Positions 25,729 through 35,359 of a stretch of DNA of 64,000 bases are shown here, in pieces. The notes below the pieces were generated by a model. That model ran no database searches, had not been told where the DNA came from, and worked only from the letters and a program-made list of their open reading frames with translations. Source of the stretch: CBDFKB01 sp965248715 (lineage in GTDB: Bacteria > Pseudomonadota > Alphaproteobacteria > Rhizobiales > Rhizobiaceae); NCBI GenBank assembly GCA_965248715.1, contig CBDFKB010000008.1, positions 1,674,001-1,738,000 of the forward strand, in the 5' to 3' direction. The position numbers were made by a program, and so were the translations under genes. Each line of letters opens with the position of its first letter. Position 1 is the first letter of the stretch.

Positions 25729-27051
25729 TCATTTGCGTATGAAATGCAGCGTGTCGAATGTGCTGCGAAATTCACGCACCTGTTGCGCCATCGCTTGCGG
25801 ATCATTGGCATTTAGGGCCCGCGCGATCAGTGCCGCAAGTTTCGGCATATCGGCGACTGTCATGCCCCAGCGCACGATCTCCGGTGTGCCAAAGCGCAAG
25901 CCGTTCATATCACCCTTAACCGGCGCGCTCGGCAATCCGATACCGCAGGCTAAAAACCCTGCTTGGCGCAATTTCTTGGCGGCAGCCTGGCCGCCGCCAT
26001 AAGGTGCGGCAGTAACCGCAAACTGATGCGAAGCGGTAAAGCCGCGCTCCGTGGCAAATATCGGCACCCCCTCACTGTCTAGTGCGTTGGCCAGGGCTTG
26101 GGCGGTATCGACCATTGCCGAGCCATAGGCGGCACCATGTTCGCGCCAGTCCAGCAGGCTTAGCGCCAATGCGGCTGATTTGGCGACGTCAAAGTTCGCG
26201 GTCATGCCGGGAAAAGCAATTTTATCGAGTGCTTCGGCGATTGCGGAATTGTTGGTGACGATCAAGCCGCCGGCCGGTCCGCCCAGGCTTTTATAGGTAC
26301 TCATGGTCATCAAATCAGCGCCGGCATCGAGCGGATTGGGCCAAGCGCGGCTGGCGATCATGCCGCATTGATGGGCTGCATCAAATAACATCTTAGCGCC
26401 AACCATATCGGCGATCTGGCGGATTTCGCCAATCGGATGAGGATAAAGGTTCAAACTGCCGCCGATGGTAATCAGTTTCGGTTTGATCTTACGCGCCATG
26501 GCGCCAAGCCGTTCGATATCCACCGTGTAACCGTCGGCAGCGACCGGGGCAAAATGAATGTCGAGGCCATAAAGGCCCGCACAACCTGGTGCATGGTGGG
26601 TGACGTGGCCTCCAATATCGGCCGGCGGGACGATGATCGTATCGCCGGGCCTGCAAGTTGCCATAAAGGCGTAAAGGTTGGACATCGCCCCCGACGCAAC
26701 GCGGATTTCGGCGTAACGGGCGCCAAATAACTCGGCCGCCAGTTCGGCAGCGATGACTTCTATTTCCTCAATCGCCTCCAGGCCCATTTCATATTTGTCG
26801 CCGGGATAGCCGAGCGAGGGTCGTTCGCCGAGGCCAGCCGAAAGCACCGCGGCAGCCCGCGGGTTCATCACATTGGTGGCCGGGTTAAGATTGAAGCATT
26901 CACGCTCATGAATGTCGCGATTTTTCGCAACGAGCGCGTCGATCCGCCCTGCATTGGCTGCACTATTTCGCGCGGCGGTCGCCTCGGCAATTTCGCGTAC
27001 CCGTTCCTCGCAATGTTCCGGCACCCAATTGCGGTGTGTCAGTGCGGCCAT
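25729..27051 (-). CDS. Serine hydroxymethyltransferase-like PLP enzyme
   Basis: A 440-residue fold-type I PLP enzyme resembling GlyA (FNLNPATNVMNPRAAAVLSAGLGERPSLG split over two motifs, PADIGGHVTHHAPG, DAAHQCGMIA). The PLP lysine sits in MTMSTYKSLGGPAGG, where standard SHMT has TTTTHK: the His before Lys is replaced by Tyr. This and the overall divergence suggest a paralogue with different substrate (threonine aldolase-like, alpha-methylserine or other) rather than the housekeeping GlyA. The ATG at 27051 has GGGAGG upstream; a GTG at 27057 is too close to that site. Confidence 0.8.
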   Translation of the reverse strand: MAALTHRNWVPEHCEERVREIAEATAARNSAANAGRIDALVAKNRDIHERECFNLNPATNVMNPRAAAVLSAGLGERPSLGYPGDKYEMGLEAIEEIEVIAAELAAELFGARYAEIRVASGAMSNLYAFMATCRPGDTIIVPPADIGGHVTHHAPGCAGLYGLDIHFAPVAADGYTVDIERLGAMARKIKPKLITIGGSLNLYPHPIGEIRQIADMVGAKMLFDAAHQCGMIASRAWPNPLDAGADLMTMSTYKSLGGPAGGLIVTNNSAIAEALDKIAFPGMTANFDVAKSAALALSLLDWREHGAAYGSAMVDTAQALANALDSEGVPIFATERGFTASHQFAVTAAPYGGGQAAAKKLRQAGFLACGIGLPSAPVKGDMNGLRFGTPEIVRWGMTVADMPKLAALIARALNANDPQAMAQQVREFRSTFDTLHFIRK

Positions 27052-27265
27052 CGCCACCTCCCTTGTAGATTTGCCCCACCATCATCAAAACGTTTGAATG
27101 GTGCAACGCAAAATTGGTAAGGGGCGTGACTTTGGCGCCAAAAGATCGGTTCGGGCCCAGGGCCTGTGGATCGCTTAGCCATATCGAAACTTCAATCCCT
27201 CCCCGGTTCCCTTCCCACCGGTTCTGTGCTTGACTTTGGCCATAGGAGAAGAGTGGGACATTTGC

Positions 27266-28399
27266 ATGAATACCGTCGCGATTACCGGCACCGGGGTGTT
27301 TACGCCCGAGCAAACCATCACCAACGCGGAGTTGGTCGAAAGCTACAATGAATATGCCAGGCGCTATAATGCGCGCCACGCCAGCGAAATCGCCGCCGGC
27401 AAAACCAAAGAGCTGCAATTTTCCAGCGAAGAATTTATCATCAAGGCGTCCGGCATTCATCAGCGCTACGTGATGGATAAAACCGGCGTGCTCGACCCGG
27501 ACATCATGTATCCGATCCTGCGCCAACGGGCCGATGATGAACCCTCGATCATGGCGGAAATGGCGGTGGACGCCGCCGGCAAGGCGCTTCAACAGGCAAA
27601 ACGCGAGGCCAAGGATATCGACGCGGTGATCGTCGCCGCCTCAAACATGGAGCGCGCCTATCCAGCAATCGCGGTCGAGGTGCAAGATCTGCTCGGCATC
27701 AACGGTTTTGGCTTCGACATGAACGTCGCTTGTTCGTCGGCGACATTTGGCATTACCGCCGCCGCTGACATGGTGCGTTCGGGCAGTGTTCGCTCGGTGC
27801 TGATGGTCAATCCGGAAATCTGTTCCGGTCACCTGGAATGGCGCGACCGTGACTGTCATTTCATCTTTGGCGATGTGTGCACCGCAGCGGTGTTGGAACG
27901 GGCCGAAAATTCGGCTGCCGACGGCCAGTTTGATATCGTCTCAACCCGCTGTTTGACTAAGTTTTCTAATAATATCCGCAACAATAATGGGTATTTGCGC
28001 CGCTCGCGTGATCCCGACCTGCCGGACCGCCGCGACATGCAATTCATGCAAGAGGGCCGCAAGGTCTTCAAACAGGTAGTGCCGATTGTCGGTGATCTGA
28101 TTTTGAGCCATTTGGCTGACGAAGGCATCGCGCCCAGGGAAATTTCCAGGCTATGGCTGCACCAGGCCAACAAGGCAATGAACGATCTGATCGGCAAACG
28201 GGTGCTTGGCCGGGAGCCACTTAACGGCGAACAACCAAATATTCTGCAAGATTATGCCAACACCTCATCGGCAGGATCAATCATCGCCTTTTCGCACTTT
28301 AACGACGATCTGGCCGATGGTGATCTTGGGGTAATTTGCTCGTTCGGCGCCGGATATTCAGTCGGCAGCGTGATCGTGCGCAAACGGGCCTTTAGTTAA
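27266..28399 (+). CDS. 3-oxoacyl-ACP synthase III-like condensing enzyme
   Basis: A 377-residue KAS III/FabH-family protein. The catalytic triad is visible: Cys in NVACSSATFG, His in WLHQANKAM, Asn in DYANTSSAGS. It is longer than standard FabH (about 320) with an insertion near residues 30-75 (EYARRYNARHASEIAAGKTK). This larger variant occurs in many proteobacteria, often for initiation with non-acetyl primers, but the specificity is unknown. The ATG at 27266 gives the canonical TVAITGTGVFTPEQTITNAE start. It is not next to other fab genes and converges on murI with an eight-base tail overlap. Confidence 0.87.
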   Translation: MNTVAITGTGVFTPEQTITNAELVESYNEYARRYNARHASEIAAGKTKELQFSSEEFIIKASGIHQRYVMDKTGVLDPDIMYPILRQRADDEPSIMAEMAVDAAGKALQQAKREAKDIDAVIVAASNMERAYPAIAVEVQDLLGINGFGFDMNVACSSATFGITAAADMVRSGSVRSVLMVNPEICSGHLEWRDRDCHFIFGDVCTAAVLERAENSAADGQFDIVSTRCLTKFSNNIRNNNGYLRRSRDPDLPDRRDMQFMQEGRKVFKQVVPIVGDLILSHLADEGIAPREISRLWLHQANKAMNDLIGKRVLGREPLNGEQPNILQDYANTSSAGSIIAFSHFNDDLADGDLGVICSFGAGYSVGSVIVRKRAFS

Positions 28400-29183
28400 A
28401 ACCCGCGCCGGCATCAAGTTGCAGGCCGAACCCGGATGTCAGGCGTAAAATTCCCGGTGCCGGCATCGCCGAGGTGAATGCAACCAAATCTTTGCCCTGT
28501 AGACTGCGTTCGGTGCCGGCTTTTAGCAAGGTCAGCGCGTGACGTGCGATCGCTTCTGCCGGGTCGAGCCAGTCGACCGGCCAGGCTGCGGCAGAGCGCA
28601 AGCGGTTGATCAAAAACGGATAATGGGTGCAGGCGAGGACCACAATATCGGTCCGCTTGTCGCCCGTTTCGACAAAACAGGGTGCGATTTCATTGGCGAT
28701 TTCTTCCTCCTTGGGCTGCACACCGGCCATATAGGCTTCGGCAATCGCGGCTAGCGATGCGCTGCCAACCAGGGTTACCTGTACATCGCCGGCAAATTTG
28801 TCGATCAGCTCACGGGTATAGTCGCGCTTGACGGTTCCAGGGGTCGCCAAGACTGAAACCAGACCGCTGGCGGTATGTGCTGCCGCCGGCTTGATCGCCG
28901 GTACAGTGCCGACCACCGGCACCGAAAATTTTTCCCGTAACGCCTCCAGCACCAGGGTCGAAGCGGTGTTGCAGGCAATGATCACCAGGTCTGGGTGGTA
29001 ACGCTCGAGTGCCCGGCCAAACAATGCGACGAGGTGTTCGACCAACCCATCCTCGTGCCAAACCCCATATGGAAACGCCGCGTCGTCGGCCAAGAGCACG
29101 AATTGGTGGTCCGGCATTAACATGCGTGCCTCGCGCAACACGCCAAGCCCGCCAACCCCTGAATCGATCACCAATACGGTCAT
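28392..29183 (-). CDS. murI: Glutamate racemase
   Basis: A 263-residue racemase making D-glutamate for peptidoglycan. IDSGVGGLGVL at the start, catalytic Cys in IACNTASTL and LACTHYPFL. It overlaps the upstream RNA methyltransferase by four bases (ATGA) and the convergent KAS III gene by eight at the 3' end. Confidence 0.94.
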   Translation of the reverse strand: MTVLVIDSGVGGLGVLREARMLMPDHQFVLLADDAAFPYGVWHEDGLVEHLVALFGRALERYHPDLVIIACNTASTLVLEALREKFSVPVVGTVPAIKPAAAHTASGLVSVLATPGTVKRDYTRELIDKFAGDVQVTLVGSASLAAIAEAYMAGVQPKEEEIANEIAPCFVETGDKRTDIVVLACTHYPFLINRLRSAAAWPVDWLDPAEAIARHALTLLKAGTERSLQGKDLVAFTSAMPAPGILRLTSGFGLQLDAGAGFN

Positions 29184-29971
29184 TGCGCGTCCTGCCCGCT
29201 CTTATGGCGTTTGACTTTAGCCCAGCGCCGCTCCAGCGCCGCAATGGCGCCTCTAAGTGTGCGAACCTGGGCTTCGCTTAGCCCGGCTCCGGTGAAAATA
29301 TTGTTTAGCGCCAACGCCATCCGCTCGCGTTTTTCCTGGGGGTAAAAATAGTCCGCCTCGTCCAGGGCGCGCAGCAAATGCTCGTTGAGGCGCAATACAT
29401 CTTGCTTGCTAGCCGGTGCCGCTTCGGGCGGTTCAAAGGGTAATGCGCCGCCGCTTGCAGCGTTCATCCACTCATAGGCCATCAACAGCACCGCCTGAGC
29501 GATGTTCAGCGAAGCGAAAGCCGGGTTAACCGGAAACGTGACCATTTTGTCGGCGATCGCCACTTCGTCATTGTGCAATCCCCATCGCTCGCGGCCAAAC
29601 ATCATACCGCAAACCTGGCCAGCGTCGATTGCGGCCCGCATGTCGGCCACAGCCGCTTTTGGTCCAACCACCGGCTTGGTCATGTCACGGGCGCGGGCCG
29701 TGGTTGCCATCAGCAAATGCAAATCGATTACCGCATCGCTAAGCGCCTCATAGACCACAGCACCGTCGATCACATGATCTGCTCGGCTTGCCGCCGCGCG
29801 CGCCTTGTCACTTGGCCAGCCGTCACGCGGGTTGACGATGCGCAGTTCGGAAAGGCCGAAATTAGCCATCGCCCGCGCCACCATTCCAATATTTTCGCCA
29901 AGCTGCGGTTCGACCAAAATAACCACCGGCCCGCCGGTGATCAATTTGCGTGTTTGGTCCGTACCAGCCAT
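29180..29971 (-). CDS. tRNA/rRNA 2'-O-methyltransferase (TrmJ/SpoU-type)
   Basis: A 263-residue SPOUT methyltransferase; the alphaproteobacterial homologues are annotated TrmJ or as general RNA methyltransferases. VEPQLGENIGMVARAMANFGL, RIVNPRDGWPS and MMFGRERWGLHNDEV are the family motifs. The ATG at 29971 gives the usual start (MAGTDQTRK); an earlier in-frame ATG at 30013 is less likely. It would methylate ribose at tRNA position 32 if it is TrmJ. Cotranscribed with murI. The roughly 290 bases upstream hold no further gene that I can support. Confidence 0.87.
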   Translation of the reverse strand: MAGTDQTRKLITGGPVVILVEPQLGENIGMVARAMANFGLSELRIVNPRDGWPSDKARAAASRADHVIDGAVVYEALSDAVIDLHLLMATTARARDMTKPVVGPKAAVADMRAAIDAGQVCGMMFGRERWGLHNDEVAIADKMVTFPVNPAFASLNIAQAVLLMAYEWMNAASGGALPFEPPEAAPASKQDVLRLNEHLLRALDEADYFYPQEKRERMALALNNIFTGAGLSEAQVRTLRGAIAALERRWAKVKRHKSGQDAQ

Positions 29972-30262
29972 CAGGCGCCTTTGAAAAATGCCGAATTTGC
30001 GGTTGTGCGGCATTAGTGTTTGAGTCTAACCAAGCAATTTGGGCGGAACTTCGAAAATCGGCTGCTCGGTGTCAAATCCTTTGGTCATTTATCCCCCAAA
30101 CGGTGCCTGATCTTCCCTAAATGGCTCGGCCTTTGATAACCGGGCGAATGTCGAGATGAACAGGAAAAAGCATCGCGATTGGCGCCGTCCGTGGTTTACC
30201 GTTTGCGGAGCGCGGCGACGATATCGGGCCCATCAACGACCAGTAAACGGTGACGCCTGCGA

Positions 30263-30988
30263 TCAATTTTGCGCTAATTCCGCGCGGTGTGCGTCGGCAA
30301 ATTCCGCCATCGAATGGAAACGGAAATCGATTTGCGGCATCGCCCCAGGGTTACGGGTGGCGCCAAACCCCTCTTCGCCGTGCCGGCGATAAATCCAGCA
30401 ATTGGCCAGACCGAAGCGCTTGGCCGGCACATGATCATGGAACAGGCTCTCGGCCGTGTGCAATATCTCCGTCGGCTTGGTGCCAAGGTGCCCAAGTTGC
30501 GCAATCATATATTCGAAATTGGCGTCCGCCGGCTTGTAGGAGCCGATGTCTTGGGCGCTATACACCGCATCGAAGGTGACCTGCAGCCGCCGATTGCTGG
30601 CCGCGAAACTAGCATTGTCAATATTCGACAGGACCACCAGTTTAAAATGTTGTTTCAAATAGATAAGTGCCGCCACCGAATCATCGAAGGCTGGCCATGA
30701 CGGTACCGAAAGGCCATAGGTCACGCATGCTTCGTGGGTAGCATTTACCCCCCATTGTTCGGCCAACCGTTTGTAGACTGTGGCCAAAACGTCAAAATAG
30801 GGTTTTGCCGGGGTTTGCGCCTGCGCAGAACTTTCGTGAAAAGCGTGCGCCTGCAAGATTTCATTGCGGGTAAGCGGGCGCGCAACCCGCGAGATCAACG
30901 GGGCAAGCGCGCCAACCATGCCGCTTTCCCAATCGATCAACGTGCCGTAGCAGTCAAACGTAAGCGTGGTAAAATCAGACAAATCCAC
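30263..30988 (-). CDS. Haloacid dehalogenase type II
   Basis: A 241-residue HAD-superfamily hydrolase. The nucleophile Asp is in LTFDCYGTLIDWE (about residue 11), the second motif in LVVLSNIDNASF, the Lys in SYKPADANFEYM, matching L-2-haloacid dehalogenases. The GTG at 30988 with AAAGGA nine bases upstream is preferred; the frame extends to 31114. Activity on haloacids should not be assumed, since many relatives act on phosphates. Stands alone, divergent from icd. Confidence 0.83.
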   Translation of the reverse strand: MDLSDFTTLTFDCYGTLIDWESGMVGALAPLISRVARPLTRNEILQAHAFHESSAQAQTPAKPYFDVLATVYKRLAEQWGVNATHEACVTYGLSVPSWPAFDDSVAALIYLKQHFKLVVLSNIDNASFAASNRRLQVTFDAVYSAQDIGSYKPADANFEYMIAQLGHLGTKPTEILHTAESLFHDHVPAKRFGLANCWIYRRHGEEGFGATRNPGAMPQIDFRFHSMAEFADAHRAELAQN

Positions 30989-31216
30989 CGACAATAATCC
31001 TTTCAGACAAGGGAGCAGCTTTGCCAGGCATGGCGGTTTTACGTCATCGAACCTGAGGCGGCACTGCCCGGTTGTGAAAGTGGCGACCCTGGACAATGGG
31101 CCGCAATATCGCATGCACTATGGTCCATTGGGTCAATTGCATGTTCCAACCAGTTTGTTAATAAGGACCAGCGCCGCATTCTTTCCCCTTCGACAGACAA
31201 ACGAGGCCAAGTTTTC

Positions 31217-32428
31217 ATGGCAAAAATCAAGGTTCAAAATCCGGTAGTAGAGCTCGACGGTGACGAGATGACACGGATCATCTGGCAGTTTATCAAGGAC
31301 AAACTGATTCATCCCTACCTTGATATCAACCTACAATATTTTGATCTCGGCATCGAATCCCGTGATGCGACATCCGACCAAATTACCATCGATTCCGCAC
31401 ATGCAATTCGCAAAGTCGGAGTCGGTATCAAATGCGCGACCATAACCCCGGACGAAGCGCGGGTCGAGGAATTCAATCTAAAGAAAATGTGGCGTTCACC
31501 TAATGGCACGATCCGCAATATTTTGGGCGGGGTGATTTTCCGTGAACCGATCATCTGCAACAACGTTCCGCGTTTGGTGCCGGGCTGGACCCGGCCGATT
31601 ATCGTCGGCCGTCACGCATTCGGCGATCAGTATCGCGCCACCGATTTTCGCTTTCCCGGCCCTGGCAAGTTGACGATCAAATTCGTCGGCGACGATGGCG
31701 AGGAAATTGAGCGCGAAGTATTTCAAGCTCCAGGCAGCGGCGTGGCGATGGCCATGTACAATCTCGACGATTCAATTAGCGATTTTGCCCGCGCGTCGAT
31801 GAACTATGCCCTGCAACGCAAAGTGCCTTGTTACCTGTCGACCAAGAACACAATTTTGAAAGCCTATGACGGCCGCTTCAAAGATTTGTTCCAGGAAATT
31901 TATGAGGCGGAATTCAAGACCAAGTTCGAAGCGGCAAATATCTCCTACGAGCACCGGTTGATCGATGATATGGTCGCGGCATCTTTGAAATGGTCCGGTG
32001 GCTATCTTTGGGCCTGCAAGAATTATGATGGCGATGTGCAGTCCGACACGGTTGCTCAGGGCTTCGGTTCGCTGGGCCTGATGACCTCGGTACTGATGTC
32101 CCCGGACGGCAAAACGGTGGAGGCGGAAGCCGCGCACGGCACGGTTACCCGCCACTATCGCCAGCACCAAAAGGGCGAGGAAACTTCGACCAATTCGATC
32201 GCATCGATATTTGCCTGGACCCGTGGTTTGGCGCACCGCGCCAAGCTGGATGACAACGCAGATTTGGCAAATTTCGCGACCACTTTGGAGCGGGTATGCG
32301 TTAATACTGTCGAAAGCGGCTATATGACCAAGGATTTGGCACTTTTGATCGGCCCCGACCAACCCTGGCTATCGACCGCCGGCTTTCTCGACAAGATCGA
32401 CGAAAATCTGCAAATCGCTGTGGGATAA
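31217..32428 (+). CDS. icd: NADP-dependent isocitrate dehydrogenase
   Basis: A 403-residue eukaryotic-type (subfamily II) NADP-IDH of the TCA cycle. KIKVQNPVVELDGDEMTRIIW at the start, KMWRSPNGTIRNILGG substrate loop and EAAHGTVTRHYRQHQKG are characteristic, and the length matches. AAACGAGGCC lies upstream of the ATG. Monocistronic and followed by repeat sequence. Confidence 0.96.
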   Translation: MAKIKVQNPVVELDGDEMTRIIWQFIKDKLIHPYLDINLQYFDLGIESRDATSDQITIDSAHAIRKVGVGIKCATITPDEARVEEFNLKKMWRSPNGTIRNILGGVIFREPIICNNVPRLVPGWTRPIIVGRHAFGDQYRATDFRFPGPGKLTIKFVGDDGEEIEREVFQAPGSGVAMAMYNLDDSISDFARASMNYALQRKVPCYLSTKNTILKAYDGRFKDLFQEIYEAEFKTKFEAANISYEHRLIDDMVAASLKWSGGYLWACKNYDGDVQSDTVAQGFGSLGLMTSVLMSPDGKTVEAEAAHGTVTRHYRQHQKGEETSTNSIASIFAWTRGLAHRAKLDDNADLANFATTLERVCVNTVESGYMTKDLALLIGPDQPWLSTAGFLDKIDENLQIAVG

Positions 32429-32431
32429 GGC

Positions 32432-32583
32432 TAGGGCCCCAAATCTGAAGTTCGTCGCGCTATTTCTTTGTTTATGCGTATTCTTATCCGAAAACCGCTA
32501 CACACTTTTCGGGATCACGCTCTTCGTTTACGCGTGTCATTTTTCCCAAAACCGGTGCCCACTTTTGGGTGGTACGCTTTAGT
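32432..32583 (+). repeat. Composite family A repeat (both hairpin types)
   Basis: Starts near CTAG at 32432. It keeps part of the family A linker and then both large hairpins in tandem: first the CCGAAAA/TTTTCGG type, then the CCCAAAA/TTTTGGG type. The small hairpin is missing and the outer arms are eroded (GCGTATTC against GGATCACGC). This looks like recombination between units. Confidence 0.75.
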
Positions 32584-32664
32584 TAAGATAGAGACGCTCC
32601 GATGTCACATTGGGCGCTTCGTGTGACAATGGTGATAATATCAGGCGTCTTATTCGCTTGAATA

Positions 32665-32727
32665 AAGTACGGTATCGTACTTGATTTTAATACTATATCG
32701 TATTATATAGTGCGATATCGTATTAAT
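32665..32727 (+). promoter_or_regulatory. Three operator-like palindromes upstream of the nitroreductase
   Basis: Three related inverted sequences, each containing TATCGTA (at 32673, 32696 and 32716, spacing 23 and 20 bases): AAGTACGGTATCGTACTT, AATACTATATCGTATT and GTGCGATATCGTATTAAT. The spacing of about two helical turns suits cooperative dimers on one DNA face. The likely ligand is the MarR protein encoded two genes on. The region ends 12 bases before the nitroreductase ATG, so binding would block its promoter. Confidence 0.7.
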
Positions 32728-32738
32728 GGAGACGTGTC

Positions 32739-33845
32739 ATGACACTTTCAAGACGTAAAATGATAGGCTTAGTAGGCGGCGGCGTTGTACTGGCGGCAAC
32801 GGCCTCTGCCGGCGGTTTCCTGGCTACCCGTCGACCTAAGCGCGCACTCGCCCCTTGGTCGGCGGCGGGCAACTATACCGAACCACGGATGCGTGCACTT
32901 TCCTATGCGATCCTCGCACCTAACCCGCATAACCGACAGCCGTGGGTGATTGAATTGCAAGGCGACGATCAGCTGATCATCCACCGCGACAAAACACGAA
33001 ACCTGCCCAAGACCGATCCGTTTGACCGCCAGTTGACCATCGGCATGGGTTGTTTTCTTGAACTGTTGCGGATGGCTGCCGCTGAGGATGGCTATGGGTT
33101 AGAAACCAAATTATTCCCGCAGGGCACTGACGGACCGGTCGCCATGATCCAATTTGCACCGGGGGGTATGAAAGACCCGTTGTTTACCCATGTTTTTGAC
33201 CGACATACCAATCGTCATGGTTATGAGAACCGAGCGATTGCAGCGCACGCGCAGGTTGCCTTAGCTGGATTTGCTACGATCAAAAGCGATCAAGCAGACG
33301 TTGACGCATTACGAGCCCTGACATGGGAGGCAATGGAAATCGAAATGACAACCAAGCATGTCATGATGGAAAGTGTCGAGTTGATGCGATTTGGCAAAGC
33401 TGAGATTGAGGCCAATCCCGATGGAATTTCACTGGGTGGTCCATTTCTAGAAAGCCTGATGTTGGCCGGGATGCTCAACCGTGAAGATCAGGCTGATCAA
33501 ACCAGCGCCAGTTTCAAGCAAGGACTGAATATGATCCAAAAGGCGATGGAGGCCACCAATGCCTATGTAGTCATCACCAGCAAAGGCAATGCCCGGGTTG
33601 ATCAAATCAACGCAGGGCGCGATTGGATCCGATTACACCTCGCTGCCACTGACCACGGTCTGGCGATGCAACCTGTCAGTCAGTCGCTACAGGAATACCC
33701 TGAGATGGCGGCACGTTATACTCAAGTTCACGAAATGCTTGCAGCACCCGGAGAGACGGTTCAAATGCTTGGGCGACTGGGCTATGGCCCGGTAATTGAC
33801 GCCAGCCCGCGCTGGCCATTGGAAACACGAATCGCGCATGGCTGA
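32739..33845 (+). CDS. Tat-exported nitroreductase-like flavoprotein (Acg type)
   Basis: A 368-residue protein with a twin-arginine signal (SRRKMIGLVGGG followed by a Gly/Ala helix). The rest resembles Acg-like nitroreductase-family proteins: YAILAPNPHNRQPWVIEL is the FMN phosphate-binding region (S/N-x-N-x-QP), and the second half contains HLAATDHGLAMQPVSQSLQE and LGRLGYGP. Members sequester or use FMN, and some are linked to redox or drug stress. It is likely controlled by the three upstream palindromes. Stop overlaps the MarR gene by eight bases. Confidence 0.85.
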   Translation: MTLSRRKMIGLVGGGVVLAATASAGGFLATRRPKRALAPWSAAGNYTEPRMRALSYAILAPNPHNRQPWVIELQGDDQLIIHRDKTRNLPKTDPFDRQLTIGMGCFLELLRMAAAEDGYGLETKLFPQGTDGPVAMIQFAPGGMKDPLFTHVFDRHTNRHGYENRAIAAHAQVALAGFATIKSDQADVDALRALTWEAMEIEMTTKHVMMESVELMRFGKAEIEANPDGISLGGPFLESLMLAGMLNREDQADQTSASFKQGLNMIQKAMEATNAYVVITSKGNARVDQINAGRDWIRLHLAATDHGLAMQPVSQSLQEYPEMAARYTQVHEMLAAPGETVQMLGRLGYGPVIDASPRWPLETRIAHG

Positions 33846-34293
33846 TGACAATCTAGGTTGCTATTTCGCACTGATCTACGAGGTGGGAATCATCAATCAG
33901 ATCGGCACCGCCTTTCTTGAGGCCCGCTTGCCGGGTGGTTTGCTGGTTTCACATTTCGGCGTCATCAGCCACTTGATCCGAGTTCGAGACGGCGCGACCC
34001 CATTGGAATTGGCCCGTGCCTTTCAAGTGGCCAAAACAACAATGACGCACACATTGGCTGGGCTTGAGAACCGTGGATATGTTGAGATGCGATCCAACCC
34101 GAGCGACAAACGATCCAAACAAGTTTGGTTGACGCCGGCTGGGAAGCAGTTCCGTGATGATGCGCTGGTAAAATTGGCACCACTGTTTGAGGTGCTAGGA
34201 GAGCGATTTTCGTCCAAGCGGGTCACAGCAATGCTGCCTGATCTGGCCGAGTTCCGTGCAGTGATCGATCATTTGCGAGATGAGATGAAGTAG
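33838..34293 (+). CDS. MarR family transcriptional regulator
   Basis: A 151-residue winged-helix regulator. The ATG at 33838 overlaps the nitroreductase stop; an in-frame start at 33796 lies inside that gene. DNA-binding part: ATPLELARAFQVAKTTMTHTLAGLENRGYVEMRSNPSDKR in two contiguous motifs, with the wing KQVWLTPAG. It probably binds the palindromes at 32665-32727, giving a self-contained sensor/effector pair. Confidence 0.9.
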   Translation: MADDNLGCYFALIYEVGIINQIGTAFLEARLPGGLLVSHFGVISHLIRVRDGATPLELARAFQVAKTTMTHTLAGLENRGYVEMRSNPSDKRSKQVWLTPAGKQFRDDALVKLAPLFEVLGERFSSKRVTAMLPDLAEFRAVIDHLRDEMK

Positions 34294-34329
34294 CCAAATT
34301 GACATTCGCGTGGGCCTCGTCAACCAAAG

Positions 34330-34728
34330 CTAACAATTTGTGTAATCTGGTCCATTGCGGGTCGGTAGCTCGTCGTTGATTTTCAACCAGGAAAGCTTTT
34401 CTTCGTGAGCAACATGGAGGGTCGGTTTGAATGTTTCTGGATCATCCAAAGCCGCAACATACAAATGCATAACACCTGACATTTTTTCGGACCTGAATGA
34501 AAGTGGCGTGCCGCAGTTTTCACAAAAGGTTCTCTCGACTCCTGGAGAGGAATTGTAAACTTTAGGCGCTTTCGTCGTCCAACGCCAATGCGAGTCTAGC
34601 ACGCCGACATACGTTGTCATCGGCGCAGAACATTGTCGCCGACAACTTTCGCAATGACAGTTTACGCAAGTTTGCACAGGCGTATCGATTTCGAAACCAA
34701 TTGCTCCGCACAGACATCTGCCACGCAT
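34330..34728 (-). CDS. GFA family protein (Mss4-like zinc fold)
   Basis: A 132-residue member of the glutathione-dependent formaldehyde-activating family. Zinc Cys sets: GRCLCGAIGF, VNCHCESCRRQC and FCENCGTPL. The ATG at 34728 has GGAG eight bases upstream. The frame is open for 68 codons upstream (to 34932) with plausible amino-acid content (KYYVFGCDQFTCLSD), so a longer form cannot be excluded. Family members are often not true formaldehyde enzymes; function is unknown. Confidence 0.85.
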   Translation of the reverse strand: MRGRCLCGAIGFEIDTPVQTCVNCHCESCRRQCSAPMTTYVGVLDSHWRWTTKAPKVYNSSPGVERTFCENCGTPLSFRSEKMSGVMHLYVAALDDPETFKPTLHVAHEEKLSWLKINDELPTRNGPDYTNC

Positions 34729-35359
34729 TTTTTTATCTCCATCATAAACAACACAAGTGTCACTCAAGCAAGTGAACTGGTCGCAACCAAAGACGTAATA
34801 TTTGTGGCCATTGGCGACGTCCGCTATGCATTGCAGTCTCAAATTAAATTCGCCCGGCTTTGGTAAGCTAACGGCAGACAGGCCAGCACAGCCGATATTT
34901 GTCGCATAACTGAAGTATGGAACATTTGTCAATTAGCGATAGGGCTGGCTTTGTCGGTTTGTCCGCACAACTGCCCTTAAATCCAACCGGATATCGGGTA
35001 GGTCCTGCGCGGAAGTGCCAGACGGCGGCTTGGAGCCTTTACTGACATTTTGCCACGGGTTTGTGACCAGTAGGTTATGGTAAGGGACTATTGTCCGCTG
35101 CACGCCGCAAGGCCATTATGGACTTGTTACAGTTTTGTTGCGGATGAAAAATGGGGTGAGGTCATCGCCGCCTTCCTGCTAACGGCGGCAGATCCGCACG
35201 TTGACGCGCTATAGGCCCACTGCCGGACGCATTTGTGTCCGCAGAAAACACCATCCGTTTGGGTGCGCGTGCCGGAGTTTCCCTTCACCGGGTCCGGAAA
35301 GGTTCAGAAATTCGCGATCCGCGAGCAGTTCGTGTCCGGCGGATATGGGGAGGTGATGG
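34729..35359. other. Region without a supported gene
   Basis: The first 200 bases are the open upstream extension of the GFA frame. The rest (about 34933-35359) has short broken frames in all directions and a GCCGCC/GGCGGC inverted pair near 35170-35190. It could be the remains of a decayed gene, but I could not identify one. GGGGAGG at the right end is the crotonase ribosome-binding site. Confidence 0.4.

Noticed and set aside
34933..35359. Possible tRNA or structured RNA suggested by a GCCGCC/GGCGGC stem
   Set aside because: No cloverleaf, anticodon arm or T-loop consensus could be found.
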